The notes beneath the pieces were generated by a model that was not told the origin of the DNA, made no database searches, and saw only the letters and a list, made by a program, of their open reading frames with translations. Shown one piece after another: positions 1 to 7,208 of a stretch of 64,000 nt of DNA. The position numbers were made by a program, and so were the translations under genes. Source of the DNA: Selenomonadales bacterium 4137-cl (GTDB lineage Bacteria; Bacillota; Negativicutes; Sporomusales; UBA7701); the NCBI GenBank assembly GCA_032334055.1, contig JAUOZS010000001.1, positions 1,028,501 through 1,092,500 of the forward strand, in the 5' to 3' direction. Position 1 is the first letter of the stretch; the number at the start of each line of letters is the position of its first letter.

Positions 1-153
1 CCTCCAGTGGGGGTCTCGGCTACTTCGTATTTCGGGGTCACTCTTCAGGATTGGGTCCTGTACGTGACCATCGTCTACACCCTACTACTGATCGCGCAGA
101 AAATTCTCAAGCTCGCGGATTGGTGGTGGTGGGAGAGAAAGGGCAAGAAATAG
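1..153 (+). CDS. Holin-like phage membrane protein (3' fragment)
   Basis: Only the last 50 codons are in the window, in frame from base 1 to the TAG at 151. The visible part has a hydrophobic stretch after a Gln-Asp-Trp (VLYVTIVYTLLLIAQ), then a Lys-rich tail with four consecutive Trp and a terminal KGKK. One membrane segment followed by a basic cytoplasmic tail is typical of small phage holins, which form the membrane lesion at lysis. The position just ahead of an endolysin-like gene and the terminase genes matches the place of gp17.5 in T7. The N-terminus is not visible, so the holin class cannot be assigned. Confidence 0.6.
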   Translation, partial: PPVGVSATSYFGVTLQDWVLYVTIVYTLLLIAQKILKLADWWWWERKGKK

Positions 154-155
154 CC

Positions 156-413
156 ATGTGGCAAGAGCTTAAGGCCAAACTGGCCGAGAATCCAGGAATC
201 GCCGTCTTCATGATGACGTATCTCGGGGAACAGATGGCGAATGCCCTGTTTAGCTGCGATTTCAATATCAAGGACCTGGAGATTCTCGCGTGGCTCCTTG
301 GGGGTCGCTATGGGATGAATCAGCTCCTCGGCTCGCCCATCCCCGCGCTAGATCAGTGGAAGCAGAGAGGAGGGCTGAACAATGGAACTGGGGCACCTGT
401 CCGCAAAGTATGA
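156..413 (+). CDS. Small phage protein, unknown function
   Basis: An 85-residue protein starting at ATG 156, two bases after the stop of the holin-like gene. A longer reading frame exists upstream, but it would overlap the holin-like gene, and 156 is the natural coupled start. The protein has an amphipathic N-terminal helix (MWQELKAKLAEN), a moderately hydrophobic middle and a Gly/Pro-rich tail. I do not recognise a family. It overlaps the following gene by 32 bp, which suggests translational coupling within the lysis block. A role as a lysis accessory or virion protein is possible but not shown. Confidence 0.55.
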   Translation: MWQELKAKLAENPGIAVFMMTYLGEQMANALFSCDFNIKDLEILAWLLGGRYGMNQLLGSPIPALDQWKQRGGLNNGTGAPVRKV

Positions 414-960
414 GTCTAACGGCGACCCCGGAGCTATCGCCTACACAGTAGGAGACGCCGGCGGGGCCTCTTACGGGGCGTATCAGTTTGCCACCAACGC
501 CGGTATTCCCCAGGACTTCTGCGCCTCTATGGAGCTTGACTGGGGAGTCCCTGGGACTCAGGAGTTTGACGCGAACTGGCGGGCAATGGCGGAGGCAGAC
601 CCTGAAGGATTCCTCCTCATCCAGCATCGGTACGTCTACGAGAAATACTTCGTCCCCGCTCACAACCTCCTGGCGGCCTCCGGGTTTTATCTATCGAGCC
701 ACTCCGAGGCATTGGGTCAGGTTGTCTGGTCGGCTGCTGTCCAGTACGGGCCAGGATATATCGTGGAACTCTTCAACACGGCAGCCGCTCTGTCGGGTGT
801 AAATGATCCAAACGAACTTCCTGACAGAGTTCTCATTGAAAACATCTACGTCGTGCGGGCTTCTGATGAGTGGACCGCTGGGTCCCCCTCGCTGCGTCCG
901 GGTCTTCGCGACCGATTCGCGGCAGAGTGTCAGGATGCCCTGGCGATGCTCGAAGAATAA
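382..960 (+). CDS. Endolysin-like phage muralytic protein
   Basis: A 192-residue protein whose N-terminus carries KYESNGDPGAI followed about 12 residues later by GGASYGAYQF. This pattern occurs in phage and tail-associated peptidoglycan hydrolases of the lysozyme/chitosanase-like fold, where the Glu of YESN is the likely catalytic acid. No signal peptide is present, so export would depend on the holin encoded just upstream. A good ribosome binding site (AGAGAGGAGG) lies inside the preceding gene. Its place between holin and terminase fits a lysis cassette. It could instead be a structural tail lysozyme, but the small single-domain size favours an endolysin. Confidence 0.65.
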   Translation: MELGHLSAKYESNGDPGAIAYTVGDAGGASYGAYQFATNAGIPQDFCASMELDWGVPGTQEFDANWRAMAEADPEGFLLIQHRYVYEKYFVPAHNLLAASGFYLSSHSEALGQVVWSAAVQYGPGYIVELFNTAAALSGVNDPNELPDRVLIENIYVVRASDEWTAGSPSLRPGLRDRFAAECQDALAMLEE

Positions 961-985
961 CACGTGGAGAAATCAGGTAAAATCA

Positions 986-1213
986 TTGGTCAAAAAGATT
1001 GACCCCAAGGTCCTCGAAGAAATCGCGGAGCTGGAGGTGCTGGCCCTTCTTGAGGGACTCCAGGACCCGGAACTCCGCAGGAACCCTAGCTTTCTGGAGA
1101 AGGTGCGGAAGTTCATGGCGCAGAACCGCCTCATCACTTCCGAACAGACGCCGGGAATTAGGCAGCTCCAGCGCGAGACCGAAGACATCCCGGAGTTTGA
1201 CGACTTCAACTGA
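986..1213 (+). CDS. Putative small terminase subunit (gp18-like)
   Basis: The frame between the endolysin-like gene and the large terminase encodes about 75 residues from a TTG at 986. A GGAGA lies some 15 bases upstream, a long spacing, so the start is uncertain. The protein is Glu/Leu-rich and helical, with an acidic tail ending DIPEFDDFN. Its stop overlaps the ATG of the large terminase (TGATG). Small acidic DNA-packaging proteins occupy this place in T7-like phages (gp18), and the call rests mainly on position and size. The sequence itself is too short to place in a family by eye. Confidence 0.5.
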   Translation: MVKKIDPKVLEEIAELEVLALLEGLQDPELRRNPSFLEKVRKFMAQNRLITSEQTPGIRQLQRETEDIPEFDDFN

Positions 1214-2967
1214 TGACCCGGTGGACAGCGGAGCAGATCGCGCGGGCTAAGAAGGACTTCAGGGTCTTCGTCTTCATCGTATGGCGCTCTATTGGCTTGC
1301 CTAAGCCGACTGAAGTGCAGAACGACATCGCGAATGTCCTTCAGAATCCTCCAGGGGACCGCATCATAATCGAGGGCTTCCGTGGGGTTGCCAAGAGCTT
1401 CCTTACATGCGCCCTCGTGGTGTGGCTCCTCTGGAAGAACCCGCTCCTCAAGATCATGATCGTCTCGGCCTCCAAGGAGAAGGCGGACCTCAATGCCGCT
1501 TTCATCAAGAAGATCATCTACACCATCGACTTCCTGGAGTGCCTTCGCCTGACCGACGAGGACCGCCGAGCGGGCCTGCGCGACACCAACAATCTTTTCG
1601 ATGTCCACGGGGCCGTCCCGGACATCAGCCCTTCAGTGAAGAGTGTGGGCATCACCGGACAGCTCACAGGCAGCCGCGCGGATGTCCTCATCTCAGATGA
1701 CGTGGAGGTCCCTGGCAACTCCGGGACCCAGCTCCAGCGGGACCGCCTGTCGGAACTTGTCAAAGAGTATGATGCCATCCTCAAGCCCGGCGGCCGGATC
1801 ATCTACCTTGGGACGCCTCAGTGCGAGGCGAGCCTGTACGTGGAGCTTCAGAATCGCGGCTACCAGACCGTCATCTGGCCCGTGGAGTACCCGAACGATG
1901 CGAAGGAGCGCGAGTTCTATGGGGACCGCCTGGGGCCACTCCTCAAGAAACGCTACGATGCGGACCCTGAGAAGTGGAGAGGCAAGCCCACCGATCCGCT
2001 CCGGTTCAACGAAGAGGAGATCGAAAAGCGAAAGCTCTCCTACGGTCGCGCAGGCTTCGCCCTCCAGTTCATGCTTAACACGAACCTCAGCGACCAGGAC
2101 AAATTCCCGCTTCGGGTTGCCGACTTCATCGTCACCGACCTCGACCGGGAGGAGACCTCCGTTAAGTGGGCCTGGGCCTCGGGTCCGCAGCAGCGCCTCA
2201 CAGATGTCCCCAGCGTGGCCCTCAAGGGTGATTTCTTCTATGGTCCTTTCGACCGCTCGAAGGAAGTCACTAAGTACACCGGGACGATGCTCTATATAGA
2301 CCCCAGCGGCCGGGGCAAGGATGAGACCTCTTATGGCATCTCCAAGTTCCTGAACGGCTTCGTCTTCATCATGGAGCTGGGAGGTTTCATGGACGGTTAT
2401 GGGGAGGCCACGCTGCGCTCCCTCGCCACCAAGGCCAAATTCTGGGGTGTGAACGATGTTGACATCGAGCCAAATTTCGGTGATGGCATGTTCACGAAGC
2501 TCATCACTCCGGTGTTCAAGGAGATCGGGCATCCCTGCAATATCCAGGAGACCAAGCACAGCTCCAAGCAGAAAGAGGCGAAGATCATCGACGGGCTGGA
2601 ACCTGCCCTCAGCCGTCACAAGATCATCCTCGCCAAATCGGCCATCCTCGACGACTATGAAGTGTACCAGCGCGACCCGCGCTACTCGCTGATCTACCAG
2701 ATGACACGCCTCAGCCGGGAGAAGGGCGCTCTCGCCCACGATGACCGGATTGAGGCCCTTTGGGGCTGCGTGATCCACTGGCTTGAGTATATGGACAGGG
2801 ACGCCCAGACCGGCCTTGAGGAACTCCTTGAGGAAGAGCTTGAGAAATGGATGGACCCGTCAAGAGGGGTCTTCTATATCCCCGAGATCAATCCACCCCA
2901 GAAGATCATCAAGGCCCGTAACGGGGTCAGCCTTGGGAATATCCTGGAGGGTGCCTGGCGGCGTTAG
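1213..2967 (+). CDS. Phage terminase large subunit, T7 gp19-like
   Basis: A 584-residue packaging motor-nuclease with extensive resemblance to T7 gp19. The N-terminal ATPase has a Walker A-like EGFRGVAKSF near residue 57, then IMIVSASKEKAD, the stretch SVKSVGITGQLTGSRAD near 140-157, and the acidic pair ISDDVEVP just after. The C-terminal nuclease half has IDPSGRGKDET near 362, NFGDGMF near 422 and HDDRIEALW near 515. These are the positions of the metal-binding acidic residues in gp19-type terminases. The full family length (about 586 in T7) is preserved, so the gene looks intact. ATG 1213 overlaps the preceding stop. Confidence 0.93.
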   Translation: MTRWTAEQIARAKKDFRVFVFIVWRSIGLPKPTEVQNDIANVLQNPPGDRIIIEGFRGVAKSFLTCALVVWLLWKNPLLKIMIVSASKEKADLNAAFIKKIIYTIDFLECLRLTDEDRRAGLRDTNNLFDVHGAVPDISPSVKSVGITGQLTGSRADVLISDDVEVPGNSGTQLQRDRLSELVKEYDAILKPGGRIIYLGTPQCEASLYVELQNRGYQTVIWPVEYPNDAKEREFYGDRLGPLLKKRYDADPEKWRGKPTDPLRFNEEEIEKRKLSYGRAGFALQFMLNTNLSDQDKFPLRVADFIVTDLDREETSVKWAWASGPQQRLTDVPSVALKGDFFYGPFDRSKEVTKYTGTMLYIDPSGRGKDETSYGISKFLNGFVFIMELGGFMDGYGEATLRSLATKAKFWGVNDVDIEPNFGDGMFTKLITPVFKEIGHPCNIQETKHSSKQKEAKIIDGLEPALSRHKIILAKSAILDDYEVYQRDPRYSLIYQMTRLSREKGALAHDDRIEALWGCVIHWLEYMDRDAQTGLEELLEEELEKWMDPSRGVFYIPEINPPQKIIKARNGVSLGNILEGAWRR

Positions 2968-3001
2968 CTGCCGGGTGCCCTCATCTCTTGTTTACCGTAA
3001 T

Positions 3002-3044
3002 TAACTGTCCCACGTATATACAAAGTCCTAACTGTCCCACGTAT
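3002..3044. repeat. Tandem 16-bp direct repeat after terminase
   Basis: TAACTGTCCCACGTAT occurs twice, at 3002-3017 and 3029-3044, at 27-bp spacing and 35 bp after the terminase stop. The second copy is followed by TGAGGG. The arrangement TAA...CAC..TAT...GGG is loosely like a T7-type RNA polymerase promoter, and T7 carries such a promoter just downstream of its gene 19 region. That link is inference. The exact repeat itself is seen directly. Confidence 0.7.
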
Positions 3045-3061
3045 TGAGGGCCTGATGATTA

Positions 3062-3204
3062 CCTTAAGGATATCCTAGAGTCCACCGCCAGTATTTCCCG
3101 CTGGCCTGTGATCTCTCGGTCCCTCCGGTGATGTCCTTAAGGATTCCTGAAAGCTCTCCTGCCTCTGTTATTACAACAAAGATACCTATCCTTTAGGTTA
3201 TCCT
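3062..3204. repeat. Three CCTTAAGGAT-TCCT motifs in phage non-coding region
   Basis: The 282-bp gap between the terminase and the next gene contains three related motifs: CCTTAAGGATATCCT (3062), CCTTAAGGATTCCT (3135) and CCTTTAGGTTATCCT (3190). The first two contain the palindrome CCTTAAGG. A further short inverted repeat, CTTAC/GTAAG, lies just downstream. Short repeated motifs near the genome end are known in T7 (the CCTAAAG arrays beside the terminal repeat), so this may be the packaging or terminal-repeat region. No open frame with a ribosome binding site is seen in 2968-3234. Confidence 0.5.
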
Positions 3205-3249
3205 CGACACACCTTACAAAGTGTAAGCAACGCTAGGAGGTGAAAGGCC

Positions 3250-3801
3250 ATCCTCACACAGATCAAAGAGTATCTCAAGACCACCTGGCTGCCTTGGGGG
3301 CTGCTGGCGTGCTCTTGGGTTTTCTTTTACCCATTCCTCAACCACCAAACCGATAATGATTATCCGTTACCGGCAACTCCTCCGCCTGTGATCGACTCCC
3401 TTACGACCCTCCAGACCACCCTCAAGACCACCCCTTCCGACCCTGATCTCGTCCTGACGCAGACCTACAAGGCGGTCATCAACGGCGAGACCCTTAAAGC
3501 CCCGATAAGGCCGGCCTCGCAGCAGCCCCAAGGGTCCCCTAAAGGCGGAGCGCCGGGGACCACCGCTACGGTGCGCCAGGAAATCGACCTGACGAACATC
3601 GTCAAGCGCCTCGAACTGGACGCCGAGAAGAAGCGCAGGGTCAACTGGGAACTGGGTCTCGGAGCTGGAGTTCACAACGGCAAGGCGTATGGCATCGTGT
3701 CGATCCAGCGCAACTATCGACCCGACAGAGGGGTCGAGCTGGAGGTCCATCTAGCCCCCGGCCTCAAGGGCACGGAGGTGAAGCACAAGTGGATGTACTA
3801 G
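3250..3801 (+). CDS. Membrane-anchored phage protein with apparent ATC start
   Basis: An excellent ribosome binding site (AGGAGGTGA, 3235-3243) stands 6-7 bases before an ATC at 3250, which opens a frame continuous to 3801 (183 residues). The N-terminus then has a membrane segment (WLPWGLLACSWVFFYPFL), followed by a Thr/Pro-rich linker and a soluble domain with EIDLTNIVKRLELD, ELGLGAGVHNG and EVKHKW. The first conventional start is a GTG at 3388, which would delete the membrane anchor and has no good binding site. Either ATC is used or a base differs from ATG. A membrane-tethered lysis protein (spanin-like) is possible; I do not recognise the family. Confidence 0.6.
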   Translation: MLTQIKEYLKTTWLPWGLLACSWVFFYPFLNHQTDNDYPLPATPPPVIDSLTTLQTTLKTTPSDPDLVLTQTYKAVINGETLKAPIRPASQQPQGSPKGGAPGTTATVRQEIDLTNIVKRLELDAEKKRRVNWELGLGAGVHNGKAYGIVSIQRNYRPDRGVELEVHLAPGLKGTEVKHKWMY

Positions 3802-3911
3802 CTGCGGCGCTCAGAGACTTCATTCTCGTCGTCCTCGTTAGCTTCGGAGTGGCTTTGGCGATCATCCTGACCGCGTTCCTACACATCCTTTTCGGAAAGG
3901 AGAAGAGATGA
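3789..3911 (+). CDS. 40-aa single-pass membrane protein
   Basis: A GTG start at 3789 is preceded by GGAGGTG (3774-3780) with 8-base spacing, inside the end of the previous gene. The product is almost entirely one hydrophobic helix (FILVVLVSFGVALAIILTAF) with a Gly-Lys-Glu-Lys-Arg tail. Its TGA overlaps the ATG of the next gene. The strong binding site and both overlaps argue that it is real despite its size. Function is unknown; holin or antiholin-like roles are conceivable given the size and the phage context. Confidence 0.6.
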   Translation: MDVLAAALRDFILVVLVSFGVALAIILTAFLHILFGKEKR

Positions 3912-4111
3912 TCGAGCTTTATTGTCCCAAGTGTCAGCGATCCTGGTACACCGCTAACACATTCCCAGGTCAAACTTGTGGGACCTGTAGGACACCCTTG
4001 AGATACGTCGGGGTGGCTGGGCCTACACGGGAGACGCCGGCAGCCCTCAAGGTGCATCGAGGCTGCTGTTATGATATCACAAAAGACCGCGAGGAGTGTT
4101 GCCGCGAATGA
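3908..4111 (+). CDS. Small zinc-ribbon protein
   Basis: A 67-residue protein with CPKC near the N-terminus and CGTC about 20 residues later, a classical four-Cys zinc ribbon. Two more Cys pairs (GCC and ECC) lie near the C-terminus. GGAAAGGAGAAGAG just upstream is a strong binding site. It overlaps both neighbours by 4 bp in ATGA fashion. Small zinc-ribbon proteins are common in phage accessory regions and often bind nucleic acid, but nothing here identifies the target. Confidence 0.65.
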   Translation: MIELYCPKCQRSWYTANTFPGQTCGTCRTPLRYVGVAGPTRETPAALKVHRGCCYDITKDREECCRE

Positions 4112-4254
4112 AAGAGTTCTGGAAACGCATAGAGACGGGCTTCGCTATCTTCATTCGGATAACTTTCGCCGTCACCTTTTGCTGGGTCTGGATTCCTCTG
4201 TGGATCATCGGCGCTACTTATAAGCTGATTACTGGCCGCGACCTCCGCGTCTAA
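4108..4254 (+). CDS. 48-aa small membrane protein
   Basis: Starts at ATG 4108, overlapping the stop of the zinc-ribbon gene, and ends at TAA 4252. The N-terminus MKEFWKRIETG is followed by a continuous hydrophobic segment (residues about 13-42) rich in Ile, Phe and Trp, then a basic end. It belongs to the same coupled phage gene run as the two genes before it. No family is recognised. Confidence 0.5.
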   Translation: MKEFWKRIETGFAIFIRITFAVTFCWVWIPLWIIGATYKLITGRDLRV

Positions 4255-4259
4255 ACTAA

Positions 4260-4291
4260 GGGACCCTCGGAGGTCATCCTCTTCGGGTCCC
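4260..4291 (+). terminator. Hairpin ending the small phage gene run
   Basis: GGGACCC (4260) pairs with GGGTCCC (4285) and an inner GAGG pairs with CCTC, giving a two-part stem. The T-tract is absent, so this is a stable hairpin with possible rather than certain terminator function. Confidence 0.4.
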
Positions 4292-4307
4292 AACTCATCT
4301 TTAGGAG

Positions 4308-4559
4308 ATGATCGCAATTAGCCTTCAGCCTTTACTGATTAGCATCCAGGAAGCGTCTAAAATCCTGAACATACCGCTCTGCGAAATGTACGATCTGGTC
4401 AAGAGTGAGGACTTCCCAGCAATTAAGATCGGGCGAAAGTGGCGCATCATCGTCTCTCGCCTCGAACAGTGGGCCGTGTCCCGGTTGGAGGAGCGGCCGA
4501 ACAACATAGGCACCCCATTGGCACCCGTGAGGAAACGGCTGGGTGGAAATAGGCGATAA
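4308..4559 (+). CDS. Excisionase-like helix-turn-helix DNA-binding protein
   Basis: An 83-residue protein with the winged-helix layout of excisionase and MerR-type small HTH proteins: SIQEASKILNIP, then YDLVKSEDFPAIKIGRKWRI, then SRLEQW. The pattern of a recognition helix followed by PAxKIGRxWRI is characteristic of excisionase-family HTH proteins that partner a phage integrase. TAGGAG sits only just before ATG 4308, so the exact start is uncertain. It is the last prophage gene before the chromosome, a usual position for xis or for a small regulator near att. The matching integrase is not in the window. Confidence 0.75.
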   Translation: MIAISLQPLLISIQEASKILNIPLCEMYDLVKSEDFPAIKIGRKWRIIVSRLEQWAVSRLEERPNNIGTPLAPVRKRLGGNRR

Positions 4560-4592
4560 TGCTGGCTTCTCCGGGATCGACACCTCCGCACA

Positions 4593-5708
4593 TCAAGTTC
4601 CGGGTTTAACCTTACTTGGCGCCGACCCCGTCAACAACGGCCCGAACGCCGGCAGCCGCTCCAGTCCTGCCGCGAAAAGCAGGCTCACCCCAACGGTTGC
4701 CGCATAGAATCCCGCCACCACCGGCGGCGTCAACGCCTCGCCCGCCGCCGCCAGCCCCGCCGCCAGATGGAACATCACCAGCGGATGCGCCAGATACACC
4801 GCGTACGAATGGCGCGCCAGCAGCGACAGAGGATAGGAGAGAGCAGGGGAGAGCGGCCGGTCGAAAACCGCGAACAGCGCCAGGCAAACCGCCAGCGTAT
4901 ACACCACCCCCTCGGGGGAAAGCTGCTGGACGGTATTCACCGCCTGCTCCGGGTCTTTGCCGTTGCCCAGCAGCCAGTAATAACGCCCCAGCATCGCCGC
5001 CAGCGCGATTGCGAAAAACATGCCCAACTCCCGCCGCCGGCGGGCCGCGAAAGAGCGGAAATCCTCCAGGCGCACCGCGCACACCGCCCCCAGCAGGAAC
5101 ACGAACACATAATGCAGCACCCAATAACTCAAGCGGTGCTTGAGCGCCAGATCGGCATAATAATCCTCCGCCCCGAAAGGCAGCACATTACACGACCAAT
5201 AATTAAACCACACTTGCGCCGACATCAACGCCCCCAGCCACGGCAACGGCCTGGCGGCCAGCGGCGGCACCACCGCCCGCCACAGCGGCATCAGCGCGTA
5301 AAACCACATCAGGATGACGAGAAAATACAAATGGTATGAAGCCAGGCCGAACAACAGGAACTCGTACAAATGCGGCGGCTCCCACGGCCACACATCCCCG
5401 GTCGCCCAGGAATTATGCGCCATATAAAGCAGCGACCACGCCAGGTACGGCACCAGCACCGCCGCCGCCCGCCGCCGGAAAAAACGGCCGTACCCGAACG
5501 GCGCTCCGGGGCGGTACTGGTAGAAAAGCCCGAACGCGGAAACGAAAAAAAAGATCGGCACACTGAAGCGCGTGAAAATCTCCAGCAACGCGAACAGATG
5601 GACGTTAACCGCCGGCCCTGCCAGCGAATAGGCGCCCGCATGGATGCCCACCACCCCCAGCATCGCCGCCCCGCGAATATACTCGGCCGCCGCTATCTTC
5701 CCCGGCAT
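4593..5708 (-). CDS. Acyltransferase family 3 membrane protein
   Basis: A 371-residue integral membrane protein of the acyltransferase-3 (OafA/YrhL-like) family, which moves acyl groups onto extracytoplasmic sugars or polymers. Visible signs are an N-terminal AAEYIRGAAMLGVVGIHAG, where the His is the conserved family residue, then SVPIFFFVSAFGLFY and about ten hydrophobic helices. The C-terminus SKVKPGT stops 33 bp from the last prophage gene, so the 3' end may have been shaped by the phage junction. Its start lies inside the end of the EamA gene (16-bp overlap), so the two are probably cotranscribed. The acyl acceptor is unknown. Confidence 0.85.
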   Translation of the reverse strand: MPGKIAAAEYIRGAAMLGVVGIHAGAYSLAGPAVNVHLFALLEIFTRFSVPIFFFVSAFGLFYQYRPGAPFGYGRFFRRRAAAVLVPYLAWSLLYMAHNSWATGDVWPWEPPHLYEFLLFGLASYHLYFLVILMWFYALMPLWRAVVPPLAARPLPWLGALMSAQVWFNYWSCNVLPFGAEDYYADLALKHRLSYWVLHYVFVFLLGAVCAVRLEDFRSFAARRRRELGMFFAIALAAMLGRYYWLLGNGKDPEQAVNTVQQLSPEGVVYTLAVCLALFAVFDRPLSPALSYPLSLLARHSYAVYLAHPLVMFHLAAGLAAAGEALTPPVVAGFYAATVGVSLLFAAGLERLPAFGPLLTGSAPSKVKPGT

Positions 5709-6646
5709 GGCGCGCTCCCGGCCGGCGGGGCGCTCCGCCGCGCCGCCTTATTCGTCATATACACTCCCGCCAGCACGATCGCGCCGCCGGCCGCCACGTA
5801 CGCCGTCAGCGTCTCGCCCATGAACAGCACCCCCACGATCGCCGCGAACAGCGGATTGAAATACGAAAACGACGCCGTCCGCACCGCCCCCAGCCGCTCC
5901 ACGCCCAGGTACCACATATAATAAGCGTACACCGAGCACAGCACCGCCAGGAAAAGAGCGCTCGCCGCCGTCGGCCAGGTGATGCCCGCCAATTGCCCCG
6001 CCAGCGGCACCGGGGCCAGCGGTGTCGCCACAAAAGCGAACGGCGCCAGCAGCAGCGTCCCGAAAATATGGATCCAGGCCATCGTCAGAAAAGGAGGGTA
6101 CTTCTGCATAATCTCCCGCCCATAGAGCGTAATCCCGGCCCACGTCAGCGCGTTCACCAGCATCAGCAGATCGCCCGGCAGCGTCGATGACGACAACAGA
6201 GCGGCGCCGCCGCGGCCGCCGCTGATAATCAGCGACACCCCGCCCAGAGCCACCGCGATCCCCGCCGCCCCGGCCGGCGACACCCGCTCCCAGCCGAGGG
6301 CCGCGCCGAACACCGCCGTCCACACCGGAATCGTCGCCACGATCAGCGCCGCATTCACCGTCGTCGTAAACGTCAGCGCGGTATACTGGATATAAAAATA
6401 CGACGTTACCGTCAGGAACCCGAGCACAACGAACCGCCACACATCGGCGAAAGCGATCGTCGATTTTTCCCGCCGGAAAAACAGGATAACGGCGAAAATC
6501 GTGGCGGCGACAAAAAACCGCAGCACCACAAGATTCAGCGGCGCCAGTTCGGCCATTCCGGTCTTGGCGACCGCGAACGAGGCCCCCCACAGGAAAGCCA
6601 CGCTCAACAAACCGGCGTACATCATTCGAGGCTTGGCATCGGTCAT
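5693..6646 (-). CDS. EamA/DMT-family transporter
   Basis: A 317-residue protein with ten predicted membrane helices in two EamA repeats. The first contains LLSVAFLWGASFAVAKTG and the second starts near NALTWAGITLYGR. The family exports metabolites or drugs of varied nature, and no substrate can be read from sequence. It is the first gene of a two-gene minus-strand unit with the acyltransferase. The 5' side faces the selenoperoxiredoxin gene, giving a short divergent intergenic region (6647-6727). Confidence 0.88.
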   Translation of the reverse strand: MTDAKPRMMYAGLLSVAFLWGASFAVAKTGMAELAPLNLVVLRFFVAATIFAVILFFRREKSTIAFADVWRFVVLGFLTVTSYFYIQYTALTFTTTVNAALIVATIPVWTAVFGAALGWERVSPAGAAGIAVALGGVSLIISGGRGGAALLSSSTLPGDLLMLVNALTWAGITLYGREIMQKYPPFLTMAWIHIFGTLLLAPFAFVATPLAPVPLAGQLAGITWPTAASALFLAVLCSVYAYYMWYLGVERLGAVRTASFSYFNPLFAAIVGVLFMGETLTAYVAAGGAIVLAGVYMTNKAARRSAPPAGSAPCRGR

Positions 6647-6727
6647 TATTACCCTATCCTCCAGTGACTAGCTAAGTTGCTTCATGCTATACTAAACATA
6701 GTGAAAAAAACGAAAGAAGGTAAGAAA

Positions 6728-7192
6728 ATGAGCGAACTCGGCATAGGAACGCCGGCGCCGGACTTCACCCTTCCGGCCACCGGCGGGGCGGCGGTGAGCC
6801 TCAGCGCCCACCGCGGCCAGAAAATCATCCTCTTCTTCTACCCCAAAGACAACACCGCCGCCTGAACTGACGAAGCTCGCGAGTTTCGCGACATACACCC
6901 CGAAATCGTCGCCGCCGGGGCAGTCATCTTCGGCGTCAGCCGCGACAGCCTCGCTTCCCACGAAAAATTCAGCGCCAAAGTCGGCCTGCCCTATCCGCTC
7001 CTAAGCGACGCCGACAGCGCCGTCTGCCGGCTATACGGCGTCCTCAAGGAAAAAACCATGTACGGCAAAAAAGTCCTCGGCCTCGAACGCTCCACCTTCG
7101 TCATCGACGAAAGCGGCCGCCTAGCCCATATCTTCCGCGGCGTCAAAGTCGCCGGCCACGCCCGGGCCGTCGTAGACGCCCTCAAGGCATAA
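6728..7192 (+). CDS. Selenocysteine peroxiredoxin (Bcp-like), UGA read-through
   Basis: Reading through an in-frame TGA at 6863-6865 gives a single 154-residue peroxiredoxin. The first part ends FFYPKDNTAA, and the next residue, codon 46, is where Bcp/PrxQ enzymes carry the peroxidatic Cys (TxxC). Here the TGA stands in that exact place, giving TAAU, and homology continues without interruption (TDEAREFRD, FGVSRDS, LLSDADS). Position, frame and continued conservation argue for selenocysteine, not a nonsense mutation. The usual resolving Cys five residues on is Ala; another Cys occurs in SAVCRLYGV. The enzyme would reduce peroxides with thioredoxin-like partners. AGAAGG precedes ATG 6728. Confidence 0.85.
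6871..6888 (+). promoter_or_regulatory. Candidate bacterial SECIS hairpin
   Basis: CGAAGCT and AGTTTCG flank a CGCG loop starting 5 bases after the TGA of the peroxiredoxin. Bacterial SECIS elements are hairpins lying just downstream of the Sec codon inside the coding sequence, so place and shape fit. The consensus is loose and recognition by SelB is inferred only. Confidence 0.45.
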
Positions 7193-7208
7193 CGAACAGA
7201 CTAAAAAC

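Larger units (their letters stand above)
1..4590 (+). mobile_element. Right end of a T7-like prophage (partial)
   Basis: Gene order is holin-like, small unknown, endolysin-like, small terminase-like, gp19-like large terminase, then small accessory proteins and an excisionase-like HTH protein, all on the plus strand with overlapping starts and stops. This resembles the right end of T7-like podoviruses, where lysis and packaging genes sit together. Base composition is less GC-extreme than the chromosome to the right, and codon use is less biased toward C-ending codons. The element continues left of the window. No integrase is visible here. The right boundary is placed between the HTH gene (4559) and the convergent acyltransferase stop (4593); no att repeat could be confirmed because the left end is missing. 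Confidence 0.8.

Noticed and set aside
1..4590. Integrase gene and att site of the prophage
   Set aside because: No tyrosine or serine recombinase motif is seen in this part. Without the left end an att core cannot be confirmed.
6728..6865. Peroxiredoxin pseudogene with nonsense mutation
   Set aside because: The TGA falls exactly on the catalytic Cys position and the downstream coding sequence is intact, which fits selenocysteine better than decay.
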